From assembly GCA_029216955.1 (NCBI GenBank), contig JANAVB010009599.1, forward strand, positions 1,816,240 through 1,880,239: a stretch of 64,000 nucleotides of DNA. The letters run 5' to 3'. The position numbers and the translations under genes are program-made. The DNA comes from Iris pallida. Lineage: Eukaryota > Streptophyta > Magnoliopsida > Asparagales > Iridaceae. The notes beneath the pieces are model-generated. The model did not search any database, had not been told where the DNA came from, and saw only the letters and a program-made list of their open reading frames with translations. Within the stretch, counting starts at the first letter, position 1; each line of letters begins with the position of its first letter. Below, piece by piece: positions 22,098 through 33,767 of the stretch.

Positions 22098-22602
22098 TTT
22101 TGAGACTGTTATTATGTCTTATGTTTACTTGGAAATGCTCCTACATTCCAAGTTATTATCAGCATTTTTTTAGTTATTATGTGACTCTTCATAGACATGT
22201 TTTTATTATGCCTCAGTTTGGCATACATTTCACTTAGTTTATTATTCAGCATTTTATTTGTTTCAGCTTTACTATAGCATTACTTTTCTTGCTTCCATAT
22301 AAACTGCCTGTGACAAATACCATGCATGTGTTGTTTATACAATATCTTTTTAACTGTTTATACCATGCCTGTGATGAATATTTTATATATATTTTTTGTG
22401 TTTCTTCACTGTGTGTTACTTATACATTTATTGCGGGGGAGCTTTATCTTTTGCAATTATTTTGCTAAGTGACAACGAGGGAGAAATAGATCTAACATCT
22501 TCAAGAATACAGGTTATGAACAAATTTAGTTTTCTCTGGTATTATACATTTTTTGAATTGATCCAAGCTTAGATGTTATATCGGCAAGGTTTGTCAATTA
22601 TC

Positions 22603-22616
22603 AAAATGGGAGAGAT
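22603..22616 (+). promoter_or_regulatory. Polypurine tract of the Sirevirus-like element
   Basis: AAAATGGGAGAGAT lies immediately before the 3' LTR, the expected place and composition for plus-strand priming. Confidence 0.8.
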
Positions 22617-23693
22617 CGTTGGCCCATTGGTCATAGTCAAACCTGATTTTAATAATTGATCAAACTCTGTCTCGATATAAATGCAAGTCAATTCAGATGT
22701 TTACCTACGACGTTTTGGACACTGCTCAATGATAGATATCAACTATGTTCAAGACTGTAGTCGTTTGCCATTCAGAATGTATTTCCTTTGAAGCAATGTA
22801 ATTTCTCATTTTATTGAGTCTAGGAATACATTGTACACCAAGTCGTACTGGCAAATAGGCTATCCGAAATTATTTTTCAAAACCACCATATTTTTTTACA
22901 AATGACCTATGTTTTTGAAAAACATCATTTTTACAAAAAGCTTCTGAAGGACTTTTCAAAAAGCCAAATTGATTTTTCTCAAAAATGAACTGGCAGAACC
23001 CTAGCAGAACTCGGCCAGAGTTCGGCCAAGATGAACGTTAGTGAACGTTGGATTTTGAACTTGGTCACCCTTCAGTTGCGGTTTGTTACAAAGAGTTCTG
23101 TCCAAATTCTGCCCGAATTCTGTCAGAGTTATGTCTTTGGAAAAACTATAAATAGAGAAGTATTTCGATCATTTCAAATCACCAATTCACTTTCAATCTC
23201 TTCTCTTCTTAAGCTTACATTCTTCCAAAGAGTTCTCAAAAGCTTTCATTTTCAAATCCCAAGCCAGTTACAATCCTCTAGTCGATTTGCCAGTGTGGTA
23301 AGGTTTAGAAGTTTCAGAGCGATTGTAATCAGAGGCTTGATAGAAGATACAACTCTTCACAATTGAAGTTGGTCGAGTTCTTCGTATCAAAGCTCGTGTC
23401 TGTAGAAGTTGCAAGGACTTCGTATGAAAACTTGAAGGATTTTCCAATAGTGGATTCAACTGGAAGCTAGAGTTCTTCCGACTAGACTAGTCCTCACAAG
23501 AGGGAAACCAGTATAAATCTTAGTGTTTGCGTTTGCCTTCTGATCACTTTTTATTTCTGTCATTTACTTTGTGATTATTTTTATATCTGTGATCTAACTG
23601 CTAACAAGATTTTTAATTAGCAATATTCTGCTGCCTACTCTATTCACCCCCCTCCCCCTCTAGAGTATTCTGCTTTACGATTTCGTTTCTATA
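22617..23693 (+). repeat. 3' LTR of the Sirevirus-like element
   Basis: 1077 bp. Both termini are mutated relative to the 5' LTR (CG for TG at the start, CTATA for CTACA at the end). The same TATA-like sequence occurs near 23143-23158. Confidence 0.9.
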
Positions 23694-24956
23694 CGGTCGA
23701 GCAAGAGCAGAGCGCTTCTAGCGGCTCTAGTAGTTCGTACCGTTCGCGGGACGGACCTTCTAACAGTACCATCAAAAGGATGCTGCATATGATGGAGGCA
23801 CAGCGGAACCAGTCTGAGACCCGACATCAACAGACAAAGGCACGACAGGCCCAGTTCGAAGCTCGCTTCGACGTACAAGCTAAACTTCAACAAAAGCGGC
23901 TGGATACTCTGCAGCAGATCGTCCAGATAATCGTGGCCAACGAAAATTCTGTGATTGCGCCTGCCGTCACCACGCCTACTGTCGCCGTGCTGGCGGTTCA
24001 ACCCATTGAAGTCGACACGGAGGAGCCCGAGCATCAACCGGCGGCACCGAAAAATTACAACTTTGAAGTGTCAGAATTCAAGAAAGCGTGCCACACTTCC
24101 TTCAGCGGTACCGAAGGCCCTTCTATGGCAATCGATTGGTTGGAAGAGCTGGAAGATCACTTCGAGCTCCTCGGCATTGAAGAATCAAAGCAAGTCGCCT
24201 ACGCACAACTTCAACTACGGTTGAACGCGCACGACTGGTGGGCCGTACACAAGCGAACGATCCGATGCGACAACAACTCAGTGCCGATCCCTTGGGCCAC
24301 GTTCCGTAAAGCCTTTGAAGTCGAGTACCTTCCCTCCATCGTCTGTCAAAAGAAGGAGAATGAATTCATGCAGTTGAGGCAGGGGAACCGGACAGTAGAA
24401 CAGTACGCCGTAGAATTCAACAAGTTGTCCAAGTTTGCTAGCGTGTTTCTGCTACAGAGGAGTGCCGTGTGCGACGGTTCGAAGTGGGTCTGCGACGCTC
24501 TATCGGTGTGCATGTCGGGGTCCCGGAGTACAAGACCACGGGTGATGCTCTAAACCATGCTCTCCGCCTTGAGAGCCAGTACCCTCCCGTTGCTTCAGAC
24601 TTTGTGCGCAATTCCAATCACAAACGTCCTTGCTATACGGGAGGCAACAACTACACATCAAAGCGTCCAAACCATGGCGGCTACCAGGGAACAACCCACG
24701 ACCCCACTGTGCCAAGTGCAGTTCCGTTAGACATACCACCGACAAGTGCTTCATCAGCAAAGGAGGATGTTACTTTTACGGAGAAAGGGGCCACCGAGCT
24801 CGAAATTGCATGGCAAAAAGACAACAACGCAACGTCCCGCCATAACAAAACCTTCAAGAGAATCGAGGACAGGCGCCCCGACCTCCTCTGCCCACTCAAC
24901 CCGTACCGTAAAATGGCCAAGACCGTCGCCCCAACACTCAGGGCCGCATCTATGCC

Positions 24957-25568
24957 ATGACTCGCGATGAAGCGCTTGCATCAGATACAGTAGTATCAGG
25001 TATACTAAATTTCAATAATGTGCATGCTCGTGTACTATTTGATTCAGGCGTTTCGCATAGTTTTATATCGGCGGACTTTGTCGCCAAGCACAAATTTTCT
25101 GTAATATTATTAGATCTCGACCTTAGCATAAGTACACCTTCGGGCACACCAATACTCACAAACTTAGCCTGTACCGATGGGATTATCTGTATCGACGGTC
25201 AAAAGATCGGTCTTGGCGAAATAGTACGGCTACACGGAGTTCCAGAATCCATCGTCTCTGATCGGGATTCACGGTTCATGTTACAATTCTGGAGTAGCCT
25301 TCAGTCGGCGCTGGGTACCAAGTTGCAGTTCAGCTCAGCTTACCAACCTCAGACCGAAGGCCAAACAGAGCACGTTAATCAGATTCTTGAAGACATGCTA
25401 CGACTCTGCGCAATTGACTTCAAATCAAGCTGGAACGTCTACCTACAGCTGGTGAAATTTGCATACAACAATAGCTACCAGTCCAACATCCAAATGGCGC
25501 CGTATGAAGCTTTGTACGGCCGGAAGTACAGATCACCTATTTGCTGGGATGAAGTCGGAGAACGATAG
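24957..25568 (+). pseudogene. In-frame protease-integrase fusion left by a pol deletion
   Basis: One 203-codon open frame starts with an aspartic protease (ARVLFDSGVSHSFISADFV, active site D-S-G) up to about residue 82 and then switches directly into the integrase core (IVRLHGVPESIVSDRDSRF, SSAYQPQTEGQTEHVNQILE, FAYNNSYQSN, APYEALYGRKYRSPICWDEV). The whole reverse transcriptase and RNase H and the zinc-binding and first-Asp part of integrase are missing. The joint lies near 25200-25220. Integrase keeps the second Asp (SDRD) and the Glu region but cannot be catalytically complete. A stop at 25566-25568 ends the frame within integrase. Confidence 0.88.
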
Positions 25569-26130
25569 ATACTCGGCCCGGAGCTGGTGGAACAGACTGT
25601 AGAAAAGGTCAAACTAATTCGGGAAAGGCTGAAGATTGCACAGAGTCAGCAAAAGAGCTACGGCGACACCCATCAAAGACCTCTTGAGTTCTAGGTGGGC
25701 GATCACGTGTTCTTGAAGGTGTCGCCCATGCGAGGAGTTACTCGGTTCGGTGCGAAGGGGAAATTGAGCCCAAGATTTGTTGGTCCGTTCGAGATATTAA
25801 AGCAAGTCACCCAGTAGCTTACCAAATCGCCTTGCCGCCTGCATTATCAGAGGTACACGATGTCTTCCACATCTCACAATTACGGAAGTACATGTACGAT
25901 CCGAGCCATGTTATGGATTTGGGTAAGCTGGACCTAAGGGCGAACTTATCATATGTCGAAGAGCCGATATAAATCTTGGAGCGCAAGGATAAACTTCTCT
26001 GCAACCGTGCTATTTCTCTCGTTCGCGTCCTCTGGAGAAACCATTCGGTCGAGGAGTCGACGTGGGAGCTTGAGTCAGAAATGAAGAAAAAATTTCTTCA
26101 TTGTTCTCGCAGAGGTAGATTCTATTTTTA
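25569..26130 (+). pseudogene. Integrase C-terminus with GPY/F motif and chromodomain-like tail
   Basis: Translation after the stop continues the integrase family pattern: ILGPELVEQTVEKVKLIRER, VGDHVFLKVSPMRGVTRFG, KLSPRFVGPFEIL (GPF motif), then after another stop and a frame change LERKDKLLCNRAISLVRVLW and NHSVEESTWELESEMKKKF. The last part is the chromodomain-type C-terminus that in chromoviruses steers integration to particular chromatin. Stops near 25566, 25693 and 25816 and a frameshift show the segment is dead. Confidence 0.82.
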
Positions 26131-26168
26131 AGTTTCGAGGACAAAACTTTTTCTTAGTTGGTTATAGT

Positions 26169-27733
26169 GTAGTGCTCCGTCCCTACATCGTGCCCTATTC
26201 TCTGTCTACGGGGTACGCGGAAAAGGAAGACTTTCGCTATCGACTAGGTCAGGATCGATCAAATCGATCGAACGGGAATGGTTGAATTAAGATCCATTTC
26301 CCGTTATGGAATGGCTTCTTTGGAACCAAGTCCCATATTCAGCGGGTTGCGCCTCAAGGATTGGCTCTGCGGCTGGGTCGGGAGAGACCTCCCGTTGCTC
26401 TGCTTTCACACCGCTTTCGTTGGTTTTGGCTTTGTTTTCTGAATACGTTTTCGTGAATGTTTTCGATGGTTTTCATGGCTTGCATTTCGAACTCGCATTT
26501 CCTATCGAACTTCTTGAATAATACAGTGTTCTAATCGGTTGCTTGTGTGATTTCAGGTAATCGCGTAGGCGACGTCTAGCGCGACCAACAAGTTTTCTCG
26601 CCTGAAGTAAACTCAAGGTGAGTGGCTGACCCTTCTTTTCTCGACCCCCTTCTTAGGCAAAATCGATAGTGTTGTTACGAATGAAAGAGTAAATGCAAGG
26701 GCAGGAACACGGTAAAATGATCAAGTTTTCGAAGAAAATGTAGGCTATACCTTAATAACTAAATCTGCTAATGTACGGTCAAGGACAACTTGTCGACAAG
26801 GTGATAGTTTCCTCGAGTGGTAACCCAGGGCCACGGGACCGTTTCGGCCTAGGAGGAAACAGGGTATAGTTGTGCTGGATGATAACATGGGTTAAGCGGG
26901 GACATGCAAATGGGACTCGCTACCCGCATTGGAAGGACCTCGATTAACGAAGCTATACGTCCAGGATGACTTGTTATGTCAGTGACCAATCACACGTGAT
27001 ATTGCACTTGGTATAAAAATGATAACAATTGACAGGGAAGAACATGGTAAGTTTCATAAGACGCGTCGCGGTCCGCCGCGGGTATGTTCCAACGTATTTT
27101 ACATTATGCTTGTCATATGCTTGTTGAAATTCATTAGGATGGTTAGAAACATTCATGAACTAAGTCATATAAACTCTTCAACCAAATGAGAGCTTGGAAC
27201 TCAAATAGCCACGCACCAGTACAAAGTGTAATGTACTGATCCTCGCTCTCCACGCAGGTACTCCGAATCCCGAAGGGCGTGCCGCTTAAATCTCAAGGTG
27301 GCGTGGACACTTTTGAAGCCTCGTCCGTGTAAAGGCTTGTTTTTGAATTCCTTTTCAAGACTACGCACTCAGTACAAAAGAAGACAAATGGCGACTCGGC
27401 TTCCCTCGATCGCAGGTAGAAAGTGTAACTATTTTTGCTTGTAAAAGAGATGTAATGTATGGAACGACTATCTCATCAGCGTTCATTTTGTAAGTCGAGT
27501 CATGTTGTAGCCCGCACGGCAATGATTGTAATGGAGTCAATGTAAATGAAGTTTTATTATAAATGAGAAGTTTACTTCTATTTCAAATATGTCAATCAAT
27601 TATCTCTGCGTTCTCTAACTTGATGTTGTGTTTCGGATAACCTTATGACTATGCCTTGTGCGATCGCAACTTAGGTTCGCACAGCATCACGCCTGGGGGA
27701 TGACTATCGATTCTACGGAATCGGAGAGTGACA
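26169..27733 (+). repeat. 3' LTR of the chromovirus
   Basis: 1565 bp, beginning TGTAGTGCTCCGTCC and ending GGAGAGTGACA, followed by the GGAGC duplication. The bases just before it (about 26145-26168) are a poor polypurine tract, suggesting mutation. Confidence 0.93.
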
Positions 27734-29453
27734 GGAGCGCACAGGTTATCGGGAAAGTGCAAAGAAGCCCATACGTCAGATATTGTTCTCCCCACCCAAT
27801 ATACCTATCAAGTCGCATCCGCGATCATGTATTTCTACTAACTGCTAAGTCTCCTAACATGCCTCTATCAGCAGTTAGACCTAACGCATGCGCACGGGTG
27901 ATCAGCCAACACGCAAGGACCTCTTCATGCTACTCATCTCATACATACTCGTGGTACAACTGTGTCGAGGTATATGCGATACACTACAAACAGTAGTCCC
28001 TTAACTCTAGGTCCATAAGCAATCAAAGGATAATAAGTAAAGTAAAGGTAATATCACTAAACAGGCAATAAATCAGGAACTGTAACAATGGTACAGCTAT
28101 AAGAACTAGAAATAAGTAAACAGTGATGTGCAATAACAAAAATATAGACTAAGTATAAGCAGTAAATATGGCAAGGTATCTTGCCAGAGGTTGTGTGCAA
28201 AAGGGCGACGTCCAATAGCTCGAACCGTTAGAATAGTGAAGCGATGAAAGCCAAATCCAGCATACGTTCTCGGACGCTGAAATAAACACTACGAACGTCT
28301 TTGGACTAAAAGATATGTCTAGGAAACACCTGTCCAAAAGTCCAATTCTGGAACAGGGACAAAATCATAATTTCGGATCAAAACGATATCCATCGTTGGA
28401 CCCGTTTTGCACCGAAACGCATGCCAGAATCTACGATCTCTAAAATTGTCAAACTATATGTCTATGGGTCCGGTTTGATGAGACGAACCCAGCCATATGT
28501 CCAATTTTGGATTCCAGTGAGTCGTGCACAAATTTGCCCGTTGGAGCGGGTCGCAGGCCCGCCAAATAGGCATTCCAGTCGACCTTCTCAGAATCGAACC
28601 AAACTTGGCATACAGGACCAAAAAAATGATTCAGTCCTGATGGCGTAAGTTTTGTCTCAATACGACGAACGTGCACAAAGTAATTAGAAAATTTGCAAAA
28701 GGGCCGATACGGCAAATTTCGATGGATACGCATCAAATTTATCGTGCACACGCAACCAATTTGAATTTTGTCAAATCCCACACATCTGCGAAGTCGATAT
28801 GCACCTTTTGATGTTTTCGGTTCGCGACCACGTCGTTCGGTTTGGCGGAACGCACGTCGTATCGGGAAAATTTTCATAAATTTTTAGTTTTAAAAACTGA
28901 TTTTTCTAGAATTTTGGAATGAATTCACTTTCTATATATTTGATGAAAAATAAAGCTACAAGAAGGATCTTCGTCTCCTATATGTTGTCTAAAGGTCTGT
29001 TCAGAAAGTTTTGAAAAAGGACTATTGGTCTGATCGAAATCTGCCCCCAAACAGGGGTGGTTAGGACTGTTTATAATCGTCTAGAAGTCCAGTTTTCCTC
29101 GATTTTGGAACTCGTTTTTCGTCGTATATATTGCGTATTAAAATAAAATAATTGAAGGAAATCGAACTCGGTTAGGTTGTCTACGCTCCCGCGAAGACGG
29201 TTCACGAAAAGATGAACTGTGGAGGTGGTGTCATCGCTGCGAAGAAGGGGTTTGCAGTCGTTGTTGCTATTCTGCCATGTCAGTGCTGTCTGGGATGTTC
29301 GACCGACCATCGGCGACTCCGACAATGCGTGCGCAGCGGCTGGTGCATCGAGAGATGCCTGCACATCAGGGAGGGTCGAGTGGTTCGGAGGGGTTTTGTA
29401 TTTCCTGAAATTCGATCTCTAATTCCTCCACGAGAAACAACACCTATATATTC
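27734..29453 (-). repeat. LTR L2, right part
   Basis: It resumes with the duplicated GGAGC (27734-27738) and follows L1 from about 9914 to 11645, with strong similarity throughout (GTATCTTGCC, CAATTCTGGAA, CCTATATATTC). Similarity to L1 stops at about 29453, so the AT-rich end of this LTR is missing. Confidence 0.8.
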
Positions 29454-29476
29454 AGAATAATTCTACTGGGTCTTGG

Positions 29477-29479
<3 letters not shown>

Positions 29480-29570
<91 letters not shown>

Positions 29571-29593
29571 GTTGTACAAAATCTTATGAAGTA
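29480..29593 (-). mobile_element. Extremely truncated LINE-like insertion: 3' tip plus (TA)n tail
   Basis: A (TA)n tract (29480-29568) plus 25 bp of unique sequence (29569-29593) is flanked by a perfect 30-bp direct repeat, 29450-29479 and 29594-29623 (ATTCAGAATAATTCTACTGG followed by GTCTTGGCTA). On the minus strand this reads as a short 3' end (TACTTCATAAGATTTTGTAC) followed by a (TA)n tail, the pattern of a 5'-truncated non-LTR insertion with target duplication. Confidence 0.6.
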
Positions 29594-29623
29594 ATTCAGA
29601 ATAATTCTACTGGGTCTTGGCTA

Positions 29624-30110
29624 CCTAATCATGGCTCTAGCGAGGGGGATTGGCTAGGTTAGGTTCGAACATATTTTTTAGTCAAAATAGAATCCAAAAA
29701 TCACCCAATGGGTCTCCTGTGCCATTCGTAAATAAATAGCATATGGGAAATCGATTGAGTGGCACACCCTAGGCATGTTTATTGTTGGCTCAAAATGGAT
29801 CAAAACCATATATTGGGTCAAATGGTTTTTGTCTAAGTCGAGCCCTGAACTCAAGTTGGAAGTTAGATCTAAATTCACGATAAATGATCAACTGGCCTAA
29901 CTTTGACCCGAAGTTATGTGAAGTCAAAAGGATGTTAGAAGACAAGTTTGGATGGGACATGATATATTAAATTGAAGGTGAACTTGTCTACTATAGAACT
30001 CATAAAGGACGTTTCGAGATATGGGTATGTCATATACTCCAAAAATCAAAGCTACGAAAAAGTATGTCTATATTCATATTCATATATAAAATCTAGTTTA
30101 AATTATAAAT
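29624..30110 (-). other. Fragment of a LARD internal domain
   Basis: No gene. The stretch resembles 14080-14500 of the element 1 internal domain (for example ACCATATATTGGGT at 29808 versus 14240, and the surrounding Lys/Asn-poor leader). It directly abuts LTR L3, suggesting a third, otherwise deleted, LARD copy. Confidence 0.5.
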
Positions 30111-32587
30111 TGTCACGACCCGCACCCGCTTTTCGGACGCGAGCTCGTGAGCAAGCCAGCTACGTATCGAGCGGACTCCAGCCCGACTCGAGTACGTATA
30201 AGCTGTCAAGGTCATGGGTATCATGTCTAATCTAAAGTACATCTCAATCCACATTAATCACATAAAATAAGAATAAACAAGTATGGGTCATGGTCTGCAG
30301 CCCATTAGCATATTGTTCGATTAGACTCCAAGAATGATATGAGTCTATAAATAAGCAGAGTATATCATGGTACTGAATATAAAGCACGAAAAGATAATAA
30401 AGAAATATCACAAGCAAATACCTGTATCAAACATCGCAATCCTCCACCATCCTGCTCTGCTAAATAACTCCATGCAGTCGCTAAACCTGAAGAGATCATC
30501 AGGTCCTCAGAGGACTAGCAAGATACATAAAACATGCCTATCTAACAGTTCAATCACGCAATAATATAACCAGGATAAACAGGAACTAGACATGAGACTG
30601 ACAAGTGGCTACTGACAGGTAACTATGAATACGGATACGGGATCAAGTATGCATAAATGAACTGCTGGTAGATCAATGGAAAACCAACCCTCTCCCCGAA
30701 TGTGGACTCGTAGGTCAGTTTCAAGACAAGTCACCCTCGCCCAGAATGTGGACTCGCGGTGCAAAGGCAACCCTTGCCCCGTGTGTGGACTCGCAGGTTG
30801 TGCGAAAGACAAAGGAATAGCAGTTCACTCACTCATACTTACAGACATGACTCAGTCAAGACACAGGTGAAGAACGACACGACACGACGCAATCACGATA
30901 CACGAGAGAACCAATCAAATATGAACTACAAGGCTAACCATGTACATAGACTATATCTATACTAGCAAGCACGATATACAAATCATAAGTAAATAACCAA
31001 CTGGTCAAACTGTATAATAATAGAAATATGCATGTAAATAAACTGTAGAGGGAGGCAAGGTATACTTGTCTGGTGGCAGCACGAAGAACCCATAAATACC
31101 ATCAACTGTACGCATAACGTCCAAGTCATCACAACTGTCTCCGAAAGCTGAAACAAACATTACCAACGTTCTCAGAATAGTCAAATTAGCTAAGATTGTC
31201 TGTCCTTAAGTCCAATTCTGGACACAGGGGCAAAACGATAATTTCGGGCAAAAACGATGTCCGTCGTTGGACCCACTTTGCACCGAAAAGCGTGCCAAAG
31301 TCAACGGTCTCTAAAGTCATCAAACTACATGTCTACGGATCCAGTTTTCCGATACGAACCCAACCGTATGGCCAGAGTTGGATTTCGACGGACCGTGCAC
31401 AAAATCACCCGTTGAGTCGGACCGTGGGGTCCGTAAAACGGTAATTTTACCAACTGTCTTAGAATCGAACCAAACTTGGCATACAGGACCAGAAAATCGA
31501 TATGGTCCTGTTGGCGCAAGTTTTGTCTCGATCTGACGAGCGTGCACAAAGTAATTGAGAAATTTGCAAAGTGCACGATACGGTAAATTTTGACAGATAC
31601 GTATCAAATTCGTCGCGCACACGCGACCAATTTAAATTCTGCCAAATCCCACATGACCACGAAGCCGATACGCAGCTTTCGATGATTTCGGTTCGCGACC
31701 ACGTCGTTCGGAATGGCAGAACGCACGTCGTATCAGACAATTTTCTAGTTTTTTAACTATTTCGAAAATAAGTTTTTTCCGATTTTCAACCCTATTTATC
31801 TTACTGTACAAACTATTAAAAATACAACTATTGATGGGGTTTCCATCTCGGTTAGGTTGTCTAAACTTCTGTTCAAATAGTTTCTTAAAACTGTCGATCA
31901 TTCGACAGGAAATAGGCTTCCAAATCGGGTGTCTGGGTTCTAAATACTGTCCTGTTTTGGACAGTTTTTTGTCGACTTTTCGTCGACTTTGAGGGCGATC
32001 TAGATCGTACCAATTTATACTGAATGAACAAACTTATAGGCCAATAGGTTATGAGCATACCTGAGAAGACGGCTTCGAAGTTGGTTACCCACGCGTCGAG
32101 ATATCTCATCACGAAGTCTCCCGCGAAGATTACTACCGCTGTCGCCGCTCCTATGTTGGCTGTGCACGCGGCCCTGTCGTTGGCCGACGGCGACCTGCGA
32201 CAGGCCAAGGGTGGCGCGCGGAGGTCCAGGGTGGCCGCCCATGGTCACGCGCGAGACTAGGGGCCGTGGTGGCGGTCCGTGGAGTTAGGGTTTAGGGGAA
32301 ACTTTTGTTCGATATCTCCTCCTCGGCTGTTATGTACTCGCGGGGGTGTTCCGCTCGGGTGAGGCTGAGCCTTGGGGGCTCAGGCCTGGGGTTGGGCTTA
32401 TGGGTGTTGGGCCGGGCTTGGGAGTTCGATTTGGGGTGTTAGCTGGGCTGGGCTTGGCTTTGGGAATACAGCAGGGGTGTTTGCTGAGCAAACACACATG
32501 GCCAGGCCTGTGGCCTATCGGCCTGGTTGGCTGGCCAGGCCTGGCTTGGTCGGGCTGCTACTGCCTTTGCATTCTTTTACTTTTTAT

Positions 32588-32690
32588 TAATCTTATATAT
32601 ACATATATTTTTTTAATCTTATATATATATATTTTTTTAATCTTATATATATATTTTTTTTTTTAATCTTATATATATATATATATAAAT

Positions 32691-32780
<90 letters not shown>
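32588..32780. repeat. (TA)n tract in L3
   Basis: Three imperfect T(7-10)AATCTTATATATA units at the left merge into a long (TA)n stretch. It separates the GC-rich and AT-rich halves of L3. Confidence 0.9.
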
Positions 32781-32782
<2 letters not shown>

Positions 32783-33693
32783 TCTTTGGAAGATAATGTC
32801 AAGTTAAGACTTATATTTAAATACATACGAAAATTATATCTTTGAAAATTCAATAAAAATATATCTTAACAAAACTATTTAAAATATCAACAAACTTATA
32901 CTTTAACTATTTTATTGAAACCCAAAATATACTAAGACCAGCAAACTTACTTTAAGTAACATATTTAAACTTCTATTCACAATTTATTGGGCTCGAGGCC
33001 CAAACGAAAAATAAAAATCCAAATATATTCTTAAAAACCACTTAATAGGCCAATGAATAATTCTAACTTTTATTCTGGCTAAAGCCCATCAGAATATATC
33101 TAGCCCACTAAGTTTTAATATTGAAGCCTCTTAGTTTAATCAATATAGAAATCTTCAAAGCCCCAAAAATATATTTTTAAGGTTGAAGCCCAAAACACAT
33201 ATCAAAAATCTGACCCAAAATAATTACTCAAAAATTATTATTTATGGACCATGGCCCAACCTAAAATTTAAAAGACTAAATCAATAATTTTAAAAGTTCA
33301 CATATATAATATATATTTATATGTACATATACGTACACACGTATTCAATATATATTTATATACATACACGCATACACTTATACATAATATATATTTTTAT
33401 ATATACGTACACATACATAAATACTATAAATACAAATATGAGAAATAATTATTAAGTGATATCCATATTGAAATCCCATTCCTAATTTATATACCAAATT
33501 CACATGAATAAAATACAGTGACATTATATTTATATATAAAGCCTAATTCCATATATTATAAATATACTTCTATATATATACACAAGTATATATATAACTT
33601 AGATAAATACCATAGAGTCCAAAATATCTGTTAAAGAAATTTATTTACTATATTACCAAACAAATACTATTTCTAATAACAAGCACAATAATA

Positions 33694-33696
<3 letters not shown>

Positions 33697-33764
<68 letters not shown>
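33697..33764. repeat. (AT)n microsatellite in L3
   Basis: An uninterrupted AT dinucleotide run inside AT-rich LTR sequence. Confidence 0.95.

Positions 33765-33767
<3 letters not shown>

Larger units (their letters stand above)
18292..23693 (+). mobile_element. Sirevirus-like Ty1/copia element without pol, nested in chromovirus gag
   Basis: LTRs 18292-19372 and 22617-23693, tRNA-iMet primer site at 19375, polypurine tract before the 3' LTR, and target duplication CGGCC (18287-18291) versus CGGTC (23694-23698), one C-to-T difference. Inside are a gag with zinc knuckle and coiled coil and, directly after it, a second protein region of the kind found at the 3' end of some sireviruses. No protease, integrase, RT or RNase H is present, so the copy is non-autonomous. 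Confidence 0.88.
18268..24960 (+). pseudogene. Chromovirus gag, split by an insertion and frameshifted
   Basis: The gag ATG is at 18268; after eight codons the Sirevirus-like element interrupts it, and the frame resumes at 23694. The main part (23780-24460) shows a coiled N-terminus (QRNQSETRHQQTKARQAQF) and a gag/capsid domain (SFSGTEGPSMAIDWLEELED, HDWWAVHKR, FRKAFEVEYLP, FMQLRQGNRTVEQYAVEFNK). A frameshift near 24455 moves it to another frame (GVPEYKTTGDALNHALRLES) and another near 24640 moves it again. Two zinc knuckles follow (24720-24830): CAKCSSVRHTTDKC is intact, while CYFYGERGHRARNC has Tyr in place of the second Cys. Gag would form the particle and bind RNA. Confidence 0.85.
16549..27733 (+). 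mobile_element. Tekay/Del-like Ty3 chromovirus, nested in L2
   Basis: LTRs 16549-18129 and 26169-27733, TG/CA ends, 5-bp target duplication GGAGC, a tRNA-iMet primer site (18133) and plus-strand gag, protease and integrase remains. The C-terminal motif NHSVEESTWELESEM and the 3' end GTTTCGAGGACAAAA are typical of Tekay/Del chromoviruses. Reverse transcriptase, RNase H and the N-terminal part of integrase are deleted. The Sirevirus-like element at 18292-23693 interrupts gag. The uninterrupted L1 (…GGAGGAGC|GTGCAGG…) serves as empty-site reference. Confidence 0.9.
9089..29453 (-). mobile_element. LARD-like non-autonomous LTR retrotransposon, element 1
   Basis: Two copies of a roughly 3 kb LTR (L1 and L2) flank 3.46 kb without detectable gag or pol. 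The orientation is minus: next to L1 the minus strand reads GAGGACAAAATTTTTATAAG then TTGGGTAGGA and TGTAAAACCCC, the typical 3' end and polypurine tract of Tekay/Del chromoviruses. LTR and internal lengths agree with large retrotransposon derivatives (LARDs). L2 is split by an 11.2 kb chromovirus and has lost the part corresponding to L1 positions 11645-12261. No tRNA-like primer site was recognised next to L2 at 15723. Confidence 0.72.

Noticed and set aside
30659..30800. Repeated phrase GAATGTGGACTCG / GTGTGTGGACTCG as a possible minisatellite
   Set aside because: Three imperfect copies only, within LTR L3; too weak to call a separate feature.
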